Origin: Albidovulum sp. bin36
Lineage (GTDB): Bacteria > Pseudomonadota > Alphaproteobacteria > Rhodobacterales > Rhodobacteraceae
Length of the DNA: 63,303 bases
NCBI GenBank assembly: GCA_002238565.1
Contig: MPMP01000021.1
Location: forward strand, 1 to 63,303
Reading direction: 5' to 3'
Part shown: positions 7,050 through 16,474 of the stretch, piece by piece
Position numbering within the stretch: the first letter of the stretch is position 1
Layout of the letters: each line of letters begins with the position of its first letter
The notes under the pieces: generated by a model
Databases searched by the model: none
Told to the model about the DNA's origin: nothing
What the model saw: the letters and a program-made list of their open reading frames with translations, nothing else
Translations under genes and position numbers: made by a program

Positions 7050-9908
7050 ATGACGGTCAGGTTCCGCTGGAACGGCAAGGCTCTTCGCGCCGAGGTCGGC
7101 GACTCCATCGCGGCCGCGCTGGCGGCCGACGGCGTGACCGCGCTTGGCGAAACCCGAACAGGGCGCCGACGCGGCATCTTTTGCGGCATGGGCGCATGCC
7201 ACGAGTGCCTCGTTTCCGTAGACGGCTCGAGGTCGCAAAGAGCCTGCATGGTACAGGTTCGCGAAGGAATGGACATCCGGTCGCAGCGCGATTCCGAGCC
7301 GGCCGGCCGCAATGCTTCTCAAGGCGAGCGGCCGCAGACGCGATCGAATTTCGACATTGCCGTCGTCGGCGCCGGGCCCGGCGGGCTCGCCGCCGCGATC
7401 GCATTGGACGCGCTCGACTTTTCAGTTTGCGTCCTTGACGAGAGGGAGCAGCTCGGCGGGCAGTACTACAAGCCGCGAAGCGGAGGTTTTCGTGGAGCGG
7501 CCTCGGCCGACAGGCAGCATCGCGAAGGCGAGTCCCTTCGAAAACGCGCCGTTCAGGGAAATATCGAATTCAGGCTGGGGGCGACTGCGTGGTGCGCGCG
7601 GCGAGGGCAGGGCGATGACTCGCATCGGTTTGTCATAAAGGCGTTCCAGAACGGCGGAACCGCAACGGTCGGGGCTCGCGCGCTAGCAATTGCCACCGGC
7701 GCGGTGGAAACCCCCGCGATCGTGCCGGGCTGGACGGCGCCCGGAGCGATGACGATAGGCGCCGCGCAGACGCTGGCGCGGAGGTACGGGGTGCTTCCGG
7801 GCAGAAGAATCCTCGTCGCGTCGAACGGACCGCTTGGACTGCAGCTCGCGGCGGAAATCCACGCGCTCGGCGGCGAAGTCGTCGGCCTCTACGAGCGAAG
7901 TCGAGTGAACGATGCGCTTGCCCTTCTGATGTCGGCCGGCAATTCGCCCGGGCTTGTCGCCCGGGGAGCGATGTACGCGATCCGTCTTGCGATGGCCGGG
8001 ATCAAAACGCATTACGGATGGGAGGTTTCGGAAATCCACGGGGCGGAACGCGTCGAAGGAGTATCGCTGCGGCGGATGGAAGACGGCCTTGAACGGACCG
8101 TTGCCGCCGACGCCGCGTGCATTGGCGAAGGGTTCGCGCCCGAGCATGAGCTCGCCCGGCAGCTCGGCGTACCGTTGGACGTCTCCGCGAACGCTCCCAG
8201 CTTTGCTCCGCAGAGGGGGCCGGACGGGAAAACTCCGGTCGAAGGCGTGTGGATCGTCGGAGATGCCGGCGGGCTGGGCGGAGCGCAGGCGGCCGAGCGG
8301 CAGGGGCTGCTCGCCGCGTCGGGAATTGCGGGATACCTGGGAAAATCGGCCGGCGCGAACAATTCCGCCGCTCGGAATCTAGCGAGATTCGGCAGGTTTC
8401 AGAAAGCTCTCTGGACCCTTTACGGCGCGCCGCCGAGACGCGAATTGCAGAGCAATGCCGTGATATGCCGGTGCGAAGAGGTGACTGTCGCGGAGGTCTC
8501 CGCCGCGGTCGAACGCGGAGCCCGCGATATCGGTTCGATCAAGCGGGCCACGCGGCTGGGCATGGGCAGATGCCAGGGGCGCTATTGCGCCTTGCCTGCG
8601 CTGCGGCTGCTTCGCGAAAGCGGCGCCGAAGTCTCATCCGCCAGCCTTGCCGCGCCGCAGCTGCCCGCCAGGCCGGTCAGAATATCGTCGGTCGCCAACG
8701 AAAAGCGGGAATGGCGCGGTCACGCCCGAACTTCGCTGACCACGAGGCCGCGGCTCGCGAGTACGCGACCGCTATCCAGAAACGCCGCCGACCTGGCGAT
8801 AATAGGCGGCGGGATCACCGGTATATCTGCGGCCTACTGGGCCGCGAAGGCGGGCGCGCAGGTCGTATGCCTCGAAAGGGGGATGATTAACGCCGAGGCT
8901 TCGGGCGGCAATGCCGGCAGCCTCCACCTGCAGCTGCTGTCATGGGATTTCGGCGAAGGAGAAATCTCGAGCGCGGCGCCGCTGCGAGCCCTGCCGTTCC
9001 AGAAGGAGGGCATCGATCTCTGGATTTCGCTTCGGGACGAGCTTTCGCAAAGTTTCGAGCTTGCGCTGACGGGCGGATTGATGGTTGCCGAGAATTCGGA
9101 GCAAGTCGCGTTTCTCGAATCCAAGGTCGAAGCGGAAAGGCGGGTCGGTATCGCGACCGAGATCATCGGCGCGGACGAGGCGCGCAGGATCGCGCCGGAA
9201 ATTGCCCGGAACATTATCGCGGCTTCCTGGTGCGCGGGCGAAGGAAAAATCAATCCTCTGATCGCTTCCAACGCGCTGATCGAAGCGGCCCGGTCGCACG
9301 GCGCGATTTTCGAGGAGCTGGCCGGCGCAAGCGCGCTGGAAAAATGCGCTTCCGGCTATCGCATCGGCACGAGCCGAGGGGAGCTGGCCGCGAAAAAGGT
9401 TCTGATCGCGGCGGGCGGCTGGTCCGCCGAAGTCGCGAAGCTGCTTGAAATCGACATTCCGGTGCGCGGAGCTCCTATCCAGATCATCGTCACCGAGCCG
9501 GCGGCGGCAACCGTTCCTTGCCTCGTCGCGCATGCCGGGCGGCACATTACGATGAAGCAGACGGAAAGCGGCAACATTCTAATCGGAGGCGCGTGGACGG
9601 CGGGCCGGGATGAAGCCGGCAGGCAAATCGTCAGGCTGGAAAGTCTGGAAGGCAATCTCTGGGTGGCTGAACGGATTTTTCCCGCTGTCGGGCAATTAAC
9701 GTTTATTCGCAGCTGGGGCTCGATGAACATCGACATAGACGGAGCTCCGCTGATCAGCGCGCTTCCCGGTCATCCCGATGCAGTGGTCGCAGCCGCCGCC
9801 AACGGATATACGTTGGCGCCGCTGATCGGACGGGAGGCCGCGCGCCTCGCCTTGAGCGGGAAAATCAGGCGAGATCTTGAAGCATTCGATTTAACTCGCT
9901 TCAATTAG
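7050..9908 (+). CDS. Three-part fused FAD/[2Fe-2S] dehydrogenase (HcnABC/LhpBFE-type)
   Basis: One open frame of 952 aa carries, in order, a small ferredoxin-like domain with CGMGACHEC (C45, C50, C53) and C66; a pyridine-nucleotide-disulphide-oxidoreductase-type FAD domain starting VVGAGPGG (107-112) and closing with a GDAGGLGG motif; a BFD-like [2Fe-2S] site CRC (473, 475) with C508 and C513; an Arg/Ser-rich linker (about 526-577); and a DAO-type FAD domain starting IIGGGITG (586-591). These correspond to the alpha, gamma/beta and catalytic subunits of hydrogen cyanide synthase, octopine/nopaline oxidase and D-hydroxyproline dehydrogenase, normally three genes. The likely reaction is oxidation of an imino- or N-substituted amino acid with electrons passed to the respiratory chain. 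The gene begins 9 nt after the DapA-like gene. Confidence 0.88.
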   Translation: MTVRFRWNGKALRAEVGDSIAAALAADGVTALGETRTGRRRGIFCGMGACHECLVSVDGSRSQRACMVQVREGMDIRSQRDSEPAGRNASQGERPQTRSNFDIAVVGAGPGGLAAAIALDALDFSVCVLDEREQLGGQYYKPRSGGFRGAASADRQHREGESLRKRAVQGNIEFRLGATAWCARRGQGDDSHRFVIKAFQNGGTATVGARALAIATGAVETPAIVPGWTAPGAMTIGAAQTLARRYGVLPGRRILVASNGPLGLQLAAEIHALGGEVVGLYERSRVNDALALLMSAGNSPGLVARGAMYAIRLAMAGIKTHYGWEVSEIHGAERVEGVSLRRMEDGLERTVAADAACIGEGFAPEHELARQLGVPLDVSANAPSFAPQRGPDGKTPVEGVWIVGDAGGLGGAQAAERQGLLAASGIAGYLGKSAGANNSAARNLARFGRFQKALWTLYGAPPRRELQSNAVICRCEEVTVAEVSAAVERGARDIGSIKRATRLGMGRCQGRYCALPALRLLRESGAEVSSASLAAPQLPARPVRISSVANEKREWRGHARTSLTTRPRLASTRPLSRNAADLAIIGGGITGISAAYWAAKAGAQVVCLERGMINAEASGGNAGSLHLQLLSWDFGEGEISSAAPLRALPFQKEGIDLWISLRDELSQSFELALTGGLMVAENSEQVAFLESKVEAERRVGIATEIIGADEARRIAPEIARNIIAASWCAGEGKINPLIASNALIEAARSHGAIFEELAGASALEKCASGYRIGTSRGELAAKKVLIAAGGWSAEVAKLLEIDIPVRGAPIQIIVTEPAAATVPCLVAHAGRHITMKQTESGNILIGGAWTAGRDEAGRQIVRLESLEGNLWVAERIFPAVGQLTFIRSWGSMNIDIDGAPLISALPGHPDAVVAAAANGYTLAPLIGREAARLALSGKIRRDLEAFDLTRFN

Positions 9909-9921
9909 GAGAGTATGAAAG

Positions 9922-10335
9922 ATGACGAAATTGAGCATCCGCGCCGGCGGCTTCGGCTTTTCCGGAATCCTGGAATGGGACAAGGCGCCGCAGACATGCA
10001 GCGCATTCGATAAAATGCTGCCATACGAAAGCCAACTCGTGCATGTGCGCTGGAGCGGCGAAGGCGTTTGGATACCGCTCGGGGAATACCAGTTCGGCGT
10101 CGGCTACGAAAACCACACCAGCCATCCCGCGCCCGGGCAATTTATCCTGTATCCGGGAGGAATAAGCGAAACCGAAATCCTTCTCGCATACGGCGGCGTT
10201 ATGTTTTCATCGAAAATGGGACAGCTGGCCGGAAACCATTTCCTGACGCTGACCGAGGGGCAGGAGCAATTGATGGATCTTGGGAATCGCGTTCTTTGGA
10301 AAGGAGCGCAGGAGATTAGCTTCGACTATGCTTAG
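9922..10335 (+). CDS. DUF3830 family protein (cyclophilin-like fold)
   Basis: A 137-aa protein matching DUF3830 throughout: LPYESQLVHVRWSGEGVWIP near residue 33, then a GQFILYPGG turn and an ILLAYGG strand near residue 90. The family has a cyclophilin-like barrel and is usually found beside amino-acid racemase, hydantoinase or peptidase genes and transporters, as here. Its chemistry is not established. A good SD (AGGAG) lies upstream, and the gene follows the fused flavoprotein by 13 nt, so it is the last gene of that operon before a stretch of pseudogenes. Confidence 0.8.
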   Translation: MTKLSIRAGGFGFSGILEWDKAPQTCSAFDKMLPYESQLVHVRWSGEGVWIPLGEYQFGVGYENHTSHPAPGQFILYPGGISETEILLAYGGVMFSSKMGQLAGNHFLTLTEGQEQLMDLGNRVLWKGAQEISFDYA

Positions 10336-10399
10336 CATTGCAGGACAGGTCCTCGATTTCCGGCCGCATCGAATCGGTGCGCTTCGGAACGGACCGGGG

Positions 10400-10812
10400 T
10401 CTCGGTGAGGTAAAATCAGCCAGGCGCTTCCCGACATCGCGATTGAGTTCGATTGCCTCGATCACGACATCTATCATACCAAGATGCAAACGCTTGCGAT
10501 CTCAGGAAACCTTCCGATTATCCTTACGCTCCGGCCCGGCAAGCGCGCGGGTTGTCTGACGGACAAGGGCCGCGCGATGGATCTGCGGCCGATGATTGAA
10601 GCGGACGATATTGCCGCCGCCGGAAAGCCGTAGTCCTCGGGCCGCGAGGCGCCAATGGCATAGTCTACGAGCCGGGGCTGCCTTCTGTAGACTACTCGAA
10701 CGTCGTCTATGCCGACATGGCCCTGCTGGCGAAGCCCAGGCTTGAATACCCCGGACATTAAGGGAGTTCGAGGAGGAAGCGGCGCAGATTGCCGAGGCAT
10801 AATACCGTCCCG
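10400..10812 (+). pseudogene. Family 1 (sugar-type) extracellular solute-binding protein, decayed
   Basis: Pieces of a solute-binding protein can be read across frames: IEFDCLDHDIYHTKMQTLAI followed by SGNLPIILTLRPGKR, then KGRAMDLRPMIEADD, then YSNVVYADMALLAKPRLEYP, then TLREFEEEAAQIAEA. This is the order found in family 1 sugar-binding proteins. Stops and frameshifts separate the pieces, and the first and last thirds are missing. It is followed by scraps of the matching permease and ATPase. Confidence 0.65.
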
Positions 10813-10940
10813 TAGATTGGGGCGGCTAGGTCGGCTTGGGTCATGAAAACACGCATGCTATCGATGCCGACCGCGCGCGTCGGAGGCCTCGAATGGTTCG
10901 ACATGGCGAGCAAGGGCGAATGCGCCGGCCTTGCCGATTA

Positions 10941-11010
10941 AGAATTCGTCCCGTTCATGGTCTTCGGAAGACAGCTGCAGATCGGGTTTTCGATGGGATC
11001 CGTCAAGGCT
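10941..11010 (+). pseudogene. Sugar ABC permease, C-terminal scrap
   Basis: The short reading FVPFMVFGRQLQIGFSMGSVK matches the extreme C-terminus of MalG/UgpE-type permeases (FQRQL..GFT.GAVKG). The rest of the gene is deleted. Its place between a binding-protein relic and an ATPase relic fits a collapsed sugar ABC operon. Confidence 0.5.
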
Positions 11011-11022
11011 TGGGAGCTATCC

Positions 11023-11989
11023 ATGGCAAGTCTGGAAATCGAGCAAGCTGCGAAATCGTACGGTCGGTTCGAGGTCATGTCGGACATCATCCGATTCATC
11101 GACAACGGCGAGTTCGCTGTCTTCAAGGTACCGTCAGGCTGCGGAATATCCACGCTCCACCGAATGATCGAGGGGCCTGAGGAGATTACGGAGGGGGCAA
11201 TCTCGATCGGGGAGGAAAAGTCGTGAACGATGTCATCCGCTCGCAGCGAGGCGCGGCAACAGTATTTAAAAGCTCGCGCCTAATCCGCACATGACCGCTT
11301 TCAGCAACATGGCCTTCGCTCTGCGGCGGGCGGGCATGAAGAAGGACGAAATTTGCAGGCCAGTTAGTTAAAGAAGCGGCAAATTACATGCAGATCAAGG
11401 GATCGCCAAAGCGCCTCCCGCGAATCATTTCGGACGGGCGGCGACAGCGTGCAGCCGTCGGGAGCGCAATCGCGCGCGAGCCCAGCGTGTTCCTGTTCGA
11501 CGAGCCGCTCGTTAATCTTAATGCCGCTCCGGTCGCAGGCTAGGGTCGAAATCGCGGAGCTTCACGCGCGGCTCGGCACGGCGATGGGCTAAGTTACTCG
11601 CGATCGGTTCGAATATCCGACGCTGGCCGACAAGATCGCGGCGCCGAAACAGCGGGCGCCTGGAGCCGGGCGGCAGTCGCATGGATCTCTTTTGCCATCC
11701 CGCCAACGGGTTCCTGGCAGGATTCATCGGCAGCCCGAAGTTGAATGTCTTCGAAAGCGGAAACGTGATCGCCGCGGCGCTTGAAACACCGGGAATGCCG
11801 CCCGGAATCATTGCCGCGATCCGCATTCGCGCCAAACATCTCTCCCCGGCGGGCGGCGACTCTGAGCCAGTGTTCGGAACCCTGCGGCCGGTCGAGGAAT
11901 TCGGCGGAGTCGGCGCGGTTCCCGAAGCGCGAAAAGGCCTGGGAGTTCGTGCCGGGAGGCAACTTGTTTCGGCAAGCCGTGGATGCTAA
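11023..11989 (+). pseudogene. MalK/UgpC-type ABC ATPase, decayed
   Basis: The frame starting ATG 11023 (MASLEIEQAAKSYGRFEVMS) is a sugar-importer ATPase, but Walker A reads PSGCGISTL with Ile in place of Lys, and the frame stops at 11225. Later pieces in other frames include MAFALRRAGMKKDEI, REPSVFLFDEPL (Walker B region), VEIAELHARLGT and CHPANGFLAGFIGSPKLNVF, in family order. Frameshifts and stops make it non-functional. It ends 29 nt before the intact peptide-type binding protein gene. Confidence 0.75.
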
Positions 11990-12018
11990 GTTTGCATTCT
12001 CGATATCGGGAGGGATAA

Positions 12019-13578
12019 ATGATACGTGAATATTCGTTAAAATTGTCGCTTTGCGCCGCTGTCGCGGCAGTTCACTTCGCGAGCGCGGTCCAGGCATCGC
12101 CGTCTGGCGTTCTGATAATCGTGGAAAATGAAACGCCCGAAAATCTCGATCCGGCGAATGCCACCAATTCCACGGTAAATCAGCTAACGATCGGAATCTA
12201 CGATACGCTCGTTCAGTTTACGGCCGGCGAAACGGCCGTGTCTCCTCGCCTTGCGACGGGCTGGAGCATTTCCGACGACGGCTTGCAATATACGTTTACG
12301 CTGCGGGACGATGTCACATTCCATGACGGAAGCAGCCTGACCGCCGAGGATGTCAAGTTCACTCTCGACCGGCTCCAGAGCTCCGCCGGAAAAGTCCTGA
12401 ACGACATGGGGCCGTTCGCGGGCGCCGAGGTCGTCGACGACTTGACAATCAAGCTGAGCCTTTCGGCTCCGTTCGGTCCGTTCCTTTCAGCGCTATCGCG
12501 CATCTACATCGTCAACAAGGACCTTGTCGAAGCCAACATGGGCGAGGACAACGCGCGGCAATGGCTGGCTGTCAATGCCGCCGGGTCGGGTCCCTACATG
12601 GTCAAGTCCTACAAGCCGACGGAAGCGGTGTCGCTTGTCGCCTACGAAGACTACTGGGGCGGATGGGAAGGCAACCATGCGGCCGAAGTCGTGTTTCGCT
12701 ATGTTTCCGAACCGTCGACGCAGCTAGCTCTGCTAAGGAGCGGAGAAGTGCATGTCGCGCCGGATTTAACCGTCGAGGACAAGCTGTCGATGATGGACGA
12801 GGAGGGCTTCGCTGTCGATATCGGCGCCGCCGCCACGCCGCTCTATTTTCAGTTCAATACTGCAAGCGACGGTCCGACCGGAAACAATGAATTCCGCCGA
12901 ATGCTGAGCATGGCGTTCGACCGCGAACTCCATCTGGAGCAGGTTCTGCAAGGATTCGGGACTATGCCCGACGGGCCGCTGCCGTCGAATTGGGTGGGCC
13001 ACCAGATGGGCACGGAGACGGGCTTCGATCTGGAGGAAGCGAAACGGCTAGTCGACGAAAACGGCTGGGCCGGAACCGAGTTGCTCGTCAGGTACCTGCC
13101 CGCCATCGAGGAGGAGCGCTTGGCCGTCGAGCAATTCCAGTCGAATTTGGCCAGCATCGGCATAACGCTCAATGCCGAGGGCATGACCTGGCCGGCGCAG
13201 GCGGCGACAGTGCAGGATCTCGCAACCACGTCCGACATTAACATGATCTACAACTTCCCGAGTTTCCCGGATGCGCACGCGATCCTCAATACATCCTTCA
13301 ACGGCGCCTTGACCGGCTACAACGGGGGCTACAACTGGGGGCAGTATTCCAATCCGGATGTGGACGCGCTGCTCAACGCGGCGGCTTCGTCTTCCGACCC
13401 GCAGGAGCGCGTGAGATTGTATCAGGAGGCTCAGGAGATGATCGGCGCCGACCATGTGGTAATTACGGTGTCCAATCCGGGCTTTGTCCTGGCGATGTCG
13501 GACAAGGTGACGGGCTACGTGTACAATGTCGCTCATCACCAGACTTTCAACATCATGGACATGGGCCTGTCCGAATAG
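12019..13578 (+). CDS. ABC transporter substrate-binding protein, family 5 (peptide/opine type)
   Basis: A 519-aa protein with an N-terminal signal peptide (cleavage probably after SAVQA, about residue 26), so it is exported to the periplasm. The body has family 5 features: the early segment in which NLDPANATNS occurs, LATGWSISDDGLQYTFTLRD, VTFHDGSSLTAEDVKFTLDR and GSGPYMVKSY. Relatives bind peptides, opines, nickel or other amino-acid derivatives. GGGAGGG lies 5 nt before the ATG. It opens a five-gene operon with two permeases and two ATPases. Confidence 0.92.
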   Translation: MIREYSLKLSLCAAVAAVHFASAVQASPSGVLIIVENETPENLDPANATNSTVNQLTIGIYDTLVQFTAGETAVSPRLATGWSISDDGLQYTFTLRDDVTFHDGSSLTAEDVKFTLDRLQSSAGKVLNDMGPFAGAEVVDDLTIKLSLSAPFGPFLSALSRIYIVNKDLVEANMGEDNARQWLAVNAAGSGPYMVKSYKPTEAVSLVAYEDYWGGWEGNHAAEVVFRYVSEPSTQLALLRSGEVHVAPDLTVEDKLSMMDEEGFAVDIGAAATPLYFQFNTASDGPTGNNEFRRMLSMAFDRELHLEQVLQGFGTMPDGPLPSNWVGHQMGTETGFDLEEAKRLVDENGWAGTELLVRYLPAIEEERLAVEQFQSNLASIGITLNAEGMTWPAQAATVQDLATTSDINMIYNFPSFPDAHAILNTSFNGALTGYNGGYNWGQYSNPDVDALLNAAASSSDPQERVRLYQEAQEMIGADHVVITVSNPGFVLAMSDKVTGYVYNVAHHQTFNIMDMGLSE

Positions 13579-13612
13579 CGCTGCGACGCTCGCTTTCGAA
13601 GGGAGCGGAAAG

Positions 13613-14620
13613 ATGAGATACGTCCTGGAAAGGATTGCGTTCTCTCTCTTCGCTCTCTTCATTCTGATTTTCATAACCTTTTTGCTTAGCCACGTCGTTC
13701 CGGGCGACCCCGCCATCGCGGCAGCAGGCCCCAACGCCGGGGCCGAAAAAATCCAGCTGATCCGGGAAAGAATGGGACTGGACCAGCCCTTCCACGTGCA
13801 ATTCCTCACCTACGGCTCCAAGGTGCTTGCCGGGGATTTCGGGACCTCCTGGTTCACTCATCAGCCGATTGCGGACGACATTATGAGGGAGTTGCCCCCT
13901 TCGCTCGAACTCGTCGTTTTGGCGATGCTAATCAACCTCGTGATTTCGTTTCCGGTCGGGCTGATCGCCGCGAGATACCACGGATCGAGTTTCGACAACG
14001 GCGTTCGCGTCGTGGCGATCGCCGGTGCGGGGCTGCCGATTTTCTGGACTGCGATTCTTCTTCAGCAGAAGGTGGCGGCCGACTGGCAGCTTTTCCCCGT
14101 CGCGGGACGGCTTAGCTTCGCCTACCGGGACTTCGAGGGAGCCACCGGATTCTATCTTTTCGACAGCCTTGCGCAGGCGAGGCTCGACGTGTTCCTAGAT
14201 CTGATTATGCATATGTTTTTGCCCGCGCTGGCGCTGTCGCTTCTATTTACCGCCGTCGGCGTCAGGATAACCCGCACGTCGATGATCAGCGAGTTTCGCA
14301 AGGACTACGTCGTAATGGCGCGAGCAAAGGGCGCGAGCGAAGCGCGCATCATGTTCCGGCACGTGTTTCGCAACGGCGCGACGCCGTCGCTCACCGTGTT
14401 CGGGATGCAATTCGGATGGATGCTGGGCGCCACGGTTCTCGTAGAGGAGATTTTCGGCAGGCCGGGGATAGGGCGCTACGCCGTCAAGGCGGTTACGCAA
14501 TCGGACATTCACGCGGTCGTCGGCGTGGTTCTGGTCGTGGGGCTGGTATTCGTTATTTCGAATATGGCGATCGACTTGATCCTGTTCGCCATCAATCCGC
14601 GTAAAGCCCGCGAGGACTGA
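13613..14620 (+). CDS. ABC transporter permease, DppB/OppB type
   Basis: A 335-aa integral membrane protein beginning MRYVLERIAFSLFALFILIF. It contains the DppB family segment FLLSHVVPGDPA, the ARAKGASEARIMFRHVFRNG (EAA loop) that contacts the ATPase, and six predicted membrane segments. It forms the transmembrane channel with the DppC-type permease. The ATG at 13613 has GGGAGCGGAAAG upstream and was preferred to earlier in-frame codons lying within the end of the binding-protein gene. Confidence 0.92.
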   Translation: MRYVLERIAFSLFALFILIFITFLLSHVVPGDPAIAAAGPNAGAEKIQLIRERMGLDQPFHVQFLTYGSKVLAGDFGTSWFTHQPIADDIMRELPPSLELVVLAMLINLVISFPVGLIAARYHGSSFDNGVRVVAIAGAGLPIFWTAILLQQKVAADWQLFPVAGRLSFAYRDFEGATGFYLFDSLAQARLDVFLDLIMHMFLPALALSLLFTAVGVRITRTSMISEFRKDYVVMARAKGASEARIMFRHVFRNGATPSLTVFGMQFGWMLGATVLVEEIFGRPGIGRYAVKAVTQSDIHAVVGVVLVVGLVFVISNMAIDLILFAINPRKARED

Positions 14621-14622
14621 AG

Positions 14623-15456
14623 ATTAGAAGAATCTGGTCATTTTCGAGAAGCGGAATCGAAAAGTGCGCGCTGATCGTCGCGGGAATCGTGCTGCTGCTC
14701 GCCTTGATCGGGCCCTACATCGCCCCGTTCGACCCGCTTGCGATCGATTTTCGAAACAGGCTCGTCGAACCCTCCTGGACCCATTTGCTCGGCACCGATG
14801 GCTCCGGACGCGATGTGCTCAGCCGAATCCTGTACGGCGCCAAGCTTACGATTCTGTCGACTGTGACCGTGATCGCGACAGTGCTGTTTTTCGGCTGCAT
14901 TCTAGGAATTTTCTCCGCGTTCGTCGGCGGCACAATCGACAACTTCCTTATGCGAATCGCAGATGTCTGGCTTGGCTTCCCGCCGCTGATTCTGGCTCTC
15001 GGCTTCGCCGCGGCGCTTGGGTCGAGCCTGGAGGCCGCGATACTGGCGCTTATCTTCAGCTGGTGGCCGACCTATGCGCGATTGTCGCGGATGATTACCG
15101 TCGACATCCTCTCCAAGAAATTCGTTGCGAGCGCAAACGCGCTGGGCGTCTCCACGGCTCGAAAAGTAACGCACTACGTGCTGCCCAACGCCTTCGACAT
15201 ACTCATAATTCAGGTCACTCTGGACATTTCCGCCGTGATGCTGGCGATATCGGGCTTGTCCTTCATCGGGGTCGGCGCCCAGATTCCCCAGCCGGAATGG
15301 GGCGCGATGATCGCGGACGGGCGATCTTTCACTTCGAAGGGCTGGTGGGTCGTGACCTTCCCCGGCCTGATGATTTTCATAACGGCGATGAGCTTCAACA
15401 TTATCGGCGACATGCTGCGGCGCGAGCTCGACCCGACGCTTGTCACGAGGCATTGA
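14623..15456 (+). CDS. ABC transporter permease, DppC/OppC type, probable ATT start
   Basis: The protein matches DppC-type permeases: an N-terminal RRIWSFSRSGIEKCALIV segment leading into the first membrane helix, IGPYIAPFDP, LGTDGSGRDVLSRILYGAKL and the EAA loop ANALGVSTARKVTHYVLPNA. In frame upstream of GTG 14689 there is no ATG, GTG or TTG, yet homologues include the RRIWSF region. ATT 14623, 6 nt after GAGGA and 2 nt after the preceding stop, is the best fit. The conservative alternative is GTG 14689, which would cut into the first helix. Partner of the preceding permease. Confidence 0.85.
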   Translation: MRRIWSFSRSGIEKCALIVAGIVLLLALIGPYIAPFDPLAIDFRNRLVEPSWTHLLGTDGSGRDVLSRILYGAKLTILSTVTVIATVLFFGCILGIFSAFVGGTIDNFLMRIADVWLGFPPLILALGFAAALGSSLEAAILALIFSWWPTYARLSRMITVDILSKKFVASANALGVSTARKVTHYVLPNAFDILIIQVTLDISAVMLAISGLSFIGVGAQIPQPEWGAMIADGRSFTSKGWWVVTFPGLMIFITAMSFNIIGDMLRRELDPTLVTRH

Positions 15457-15463
15457 GATCGCG

Positions 15464-16474
15464 ATGCCCGGCGCCGCTTCCGCAACGAATGCTTCACGGG
15501 ACGATGCCGTGCTCAAGCTGGAGAACGTGTCCATCGCCTTGAGCGCAACGCGAACGACGATGGTGCACAGCGTTAGCCTATCGATCGATCGGGGCGAGAT
15601 TTTCGGACTGGCGGGCGAATCGGGGTCGGGAAAGACGCTTCTCATGCGAACGCTATTCGGGCTGCACGACGACGCGATCATCGAAAGCGGCCGCATGACG
15701 TTCAAGGGCGCGGAGATTTCATCGTCCGGCCACAGGAAGCGCGTACGAAAGCTGCTCGGCCATGAAATCGGCTTCGTGCCGCAGGATCCATTCTCCTCGC
15801 TGAATCCGACCATGCGCATCGGAAAGCAGATTCGCGAAGCTCTCTATTTGGGGAAGGGAATTTCGCCGAAGTCGGGCGAGGCGGGGAAAATCGCGCTTGA
15901 TCTCCTTGACGAAGTCGGGATTTCGGAGCCGGAGCTGGCCGTCGACCAGTTTCCGGATCAGTTTTCCGGCGGCATGCGCCAGAGAATCGTCATAGCGATC
16001 GCCCTGTCGCAGGAGCCGAGCATCCTGGTCGCCGACGAGCCGACGACCGCCCTGGACGCGTTCACGCAGAGAAGAATAATCAACCTGATCATAGAGCGCA
16101 GCAGAACCCGCAACCTCACCGTCATCCTTATTAGCCACAACTTGGAGCTCTTGCGGCAGAACGTCGACCGAATCGCCGTCATGTACGGCGGCCAGCTGTT
16201 CAACATCCTCGACTCCGGCGAAATAAGCGAGGGCGCGGCGCATCCCTACACGGTGGCCCTGTTCAATTGCATACCGCGCAAAGACATGACGCTCGGCGAC
16301 ATTCGATCGATTCCAGGCGAGCCGCTTAGCGCCGGCTACGGCTTGACCGGCTGCGCCTTCAGCAAGCGGTGCGGCTTGCGGCAGGACGTTTGCGATTCGA
16401 GCTTGATTCCTGTCAACTCGGCGTTGGCAAGGAGTTTCGACGCCTGCCTTGTCAAAGCGGGCCGGCAGGCATGA
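15464..16474 (+). CDS. ABC transporter ATP-binding protein, DppD/OppD type
   Basis: A 336-aa ATPase with Walker A GESGSGKT (51-58), the Q-loop PQDPFSSLNP, signature FSGGMRQR, Walker B VADEPTTALD and the switch His in LISHNLE. The C-terminal oligopeptide domain (AAHPYTVALF, then Cys-rich GCAFSKRC) marks it as a peptide-type importer subunit. A TTG at 15440 overlapping the previous gene is an alternative start. The end overlaps the next gene by ATGA. Confidence 0.92.
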   Translation: MPGAASATNASRDDAVLKLENVSIALSATRTTMVHSVSLSIDRGEIFGLAGESGSGKTLLMRTLFGLHDDAIIESGRMTFKGAEISSSGHRKRVRKLLGHEIGFVPQDPFSSLNPTMRIGKQIREALYLGKGISPKSGEAGKIALDLLDEVGISEPELAVDQFPDQFSGGMRQRIVIAIALSQEPSILVADEPTTALDAFTQRRIINLIIERSRTRNLTVILISHNLELLRQNVDRIAVMYGGQLFNILDSGEISEGAAHPYTVALFNCIPRKDMTLGDIRSIPGEPLSAGYGLTGCAFSKRCGLRQDVCDSSLIPVNSALARSFDACLVKAGRQA

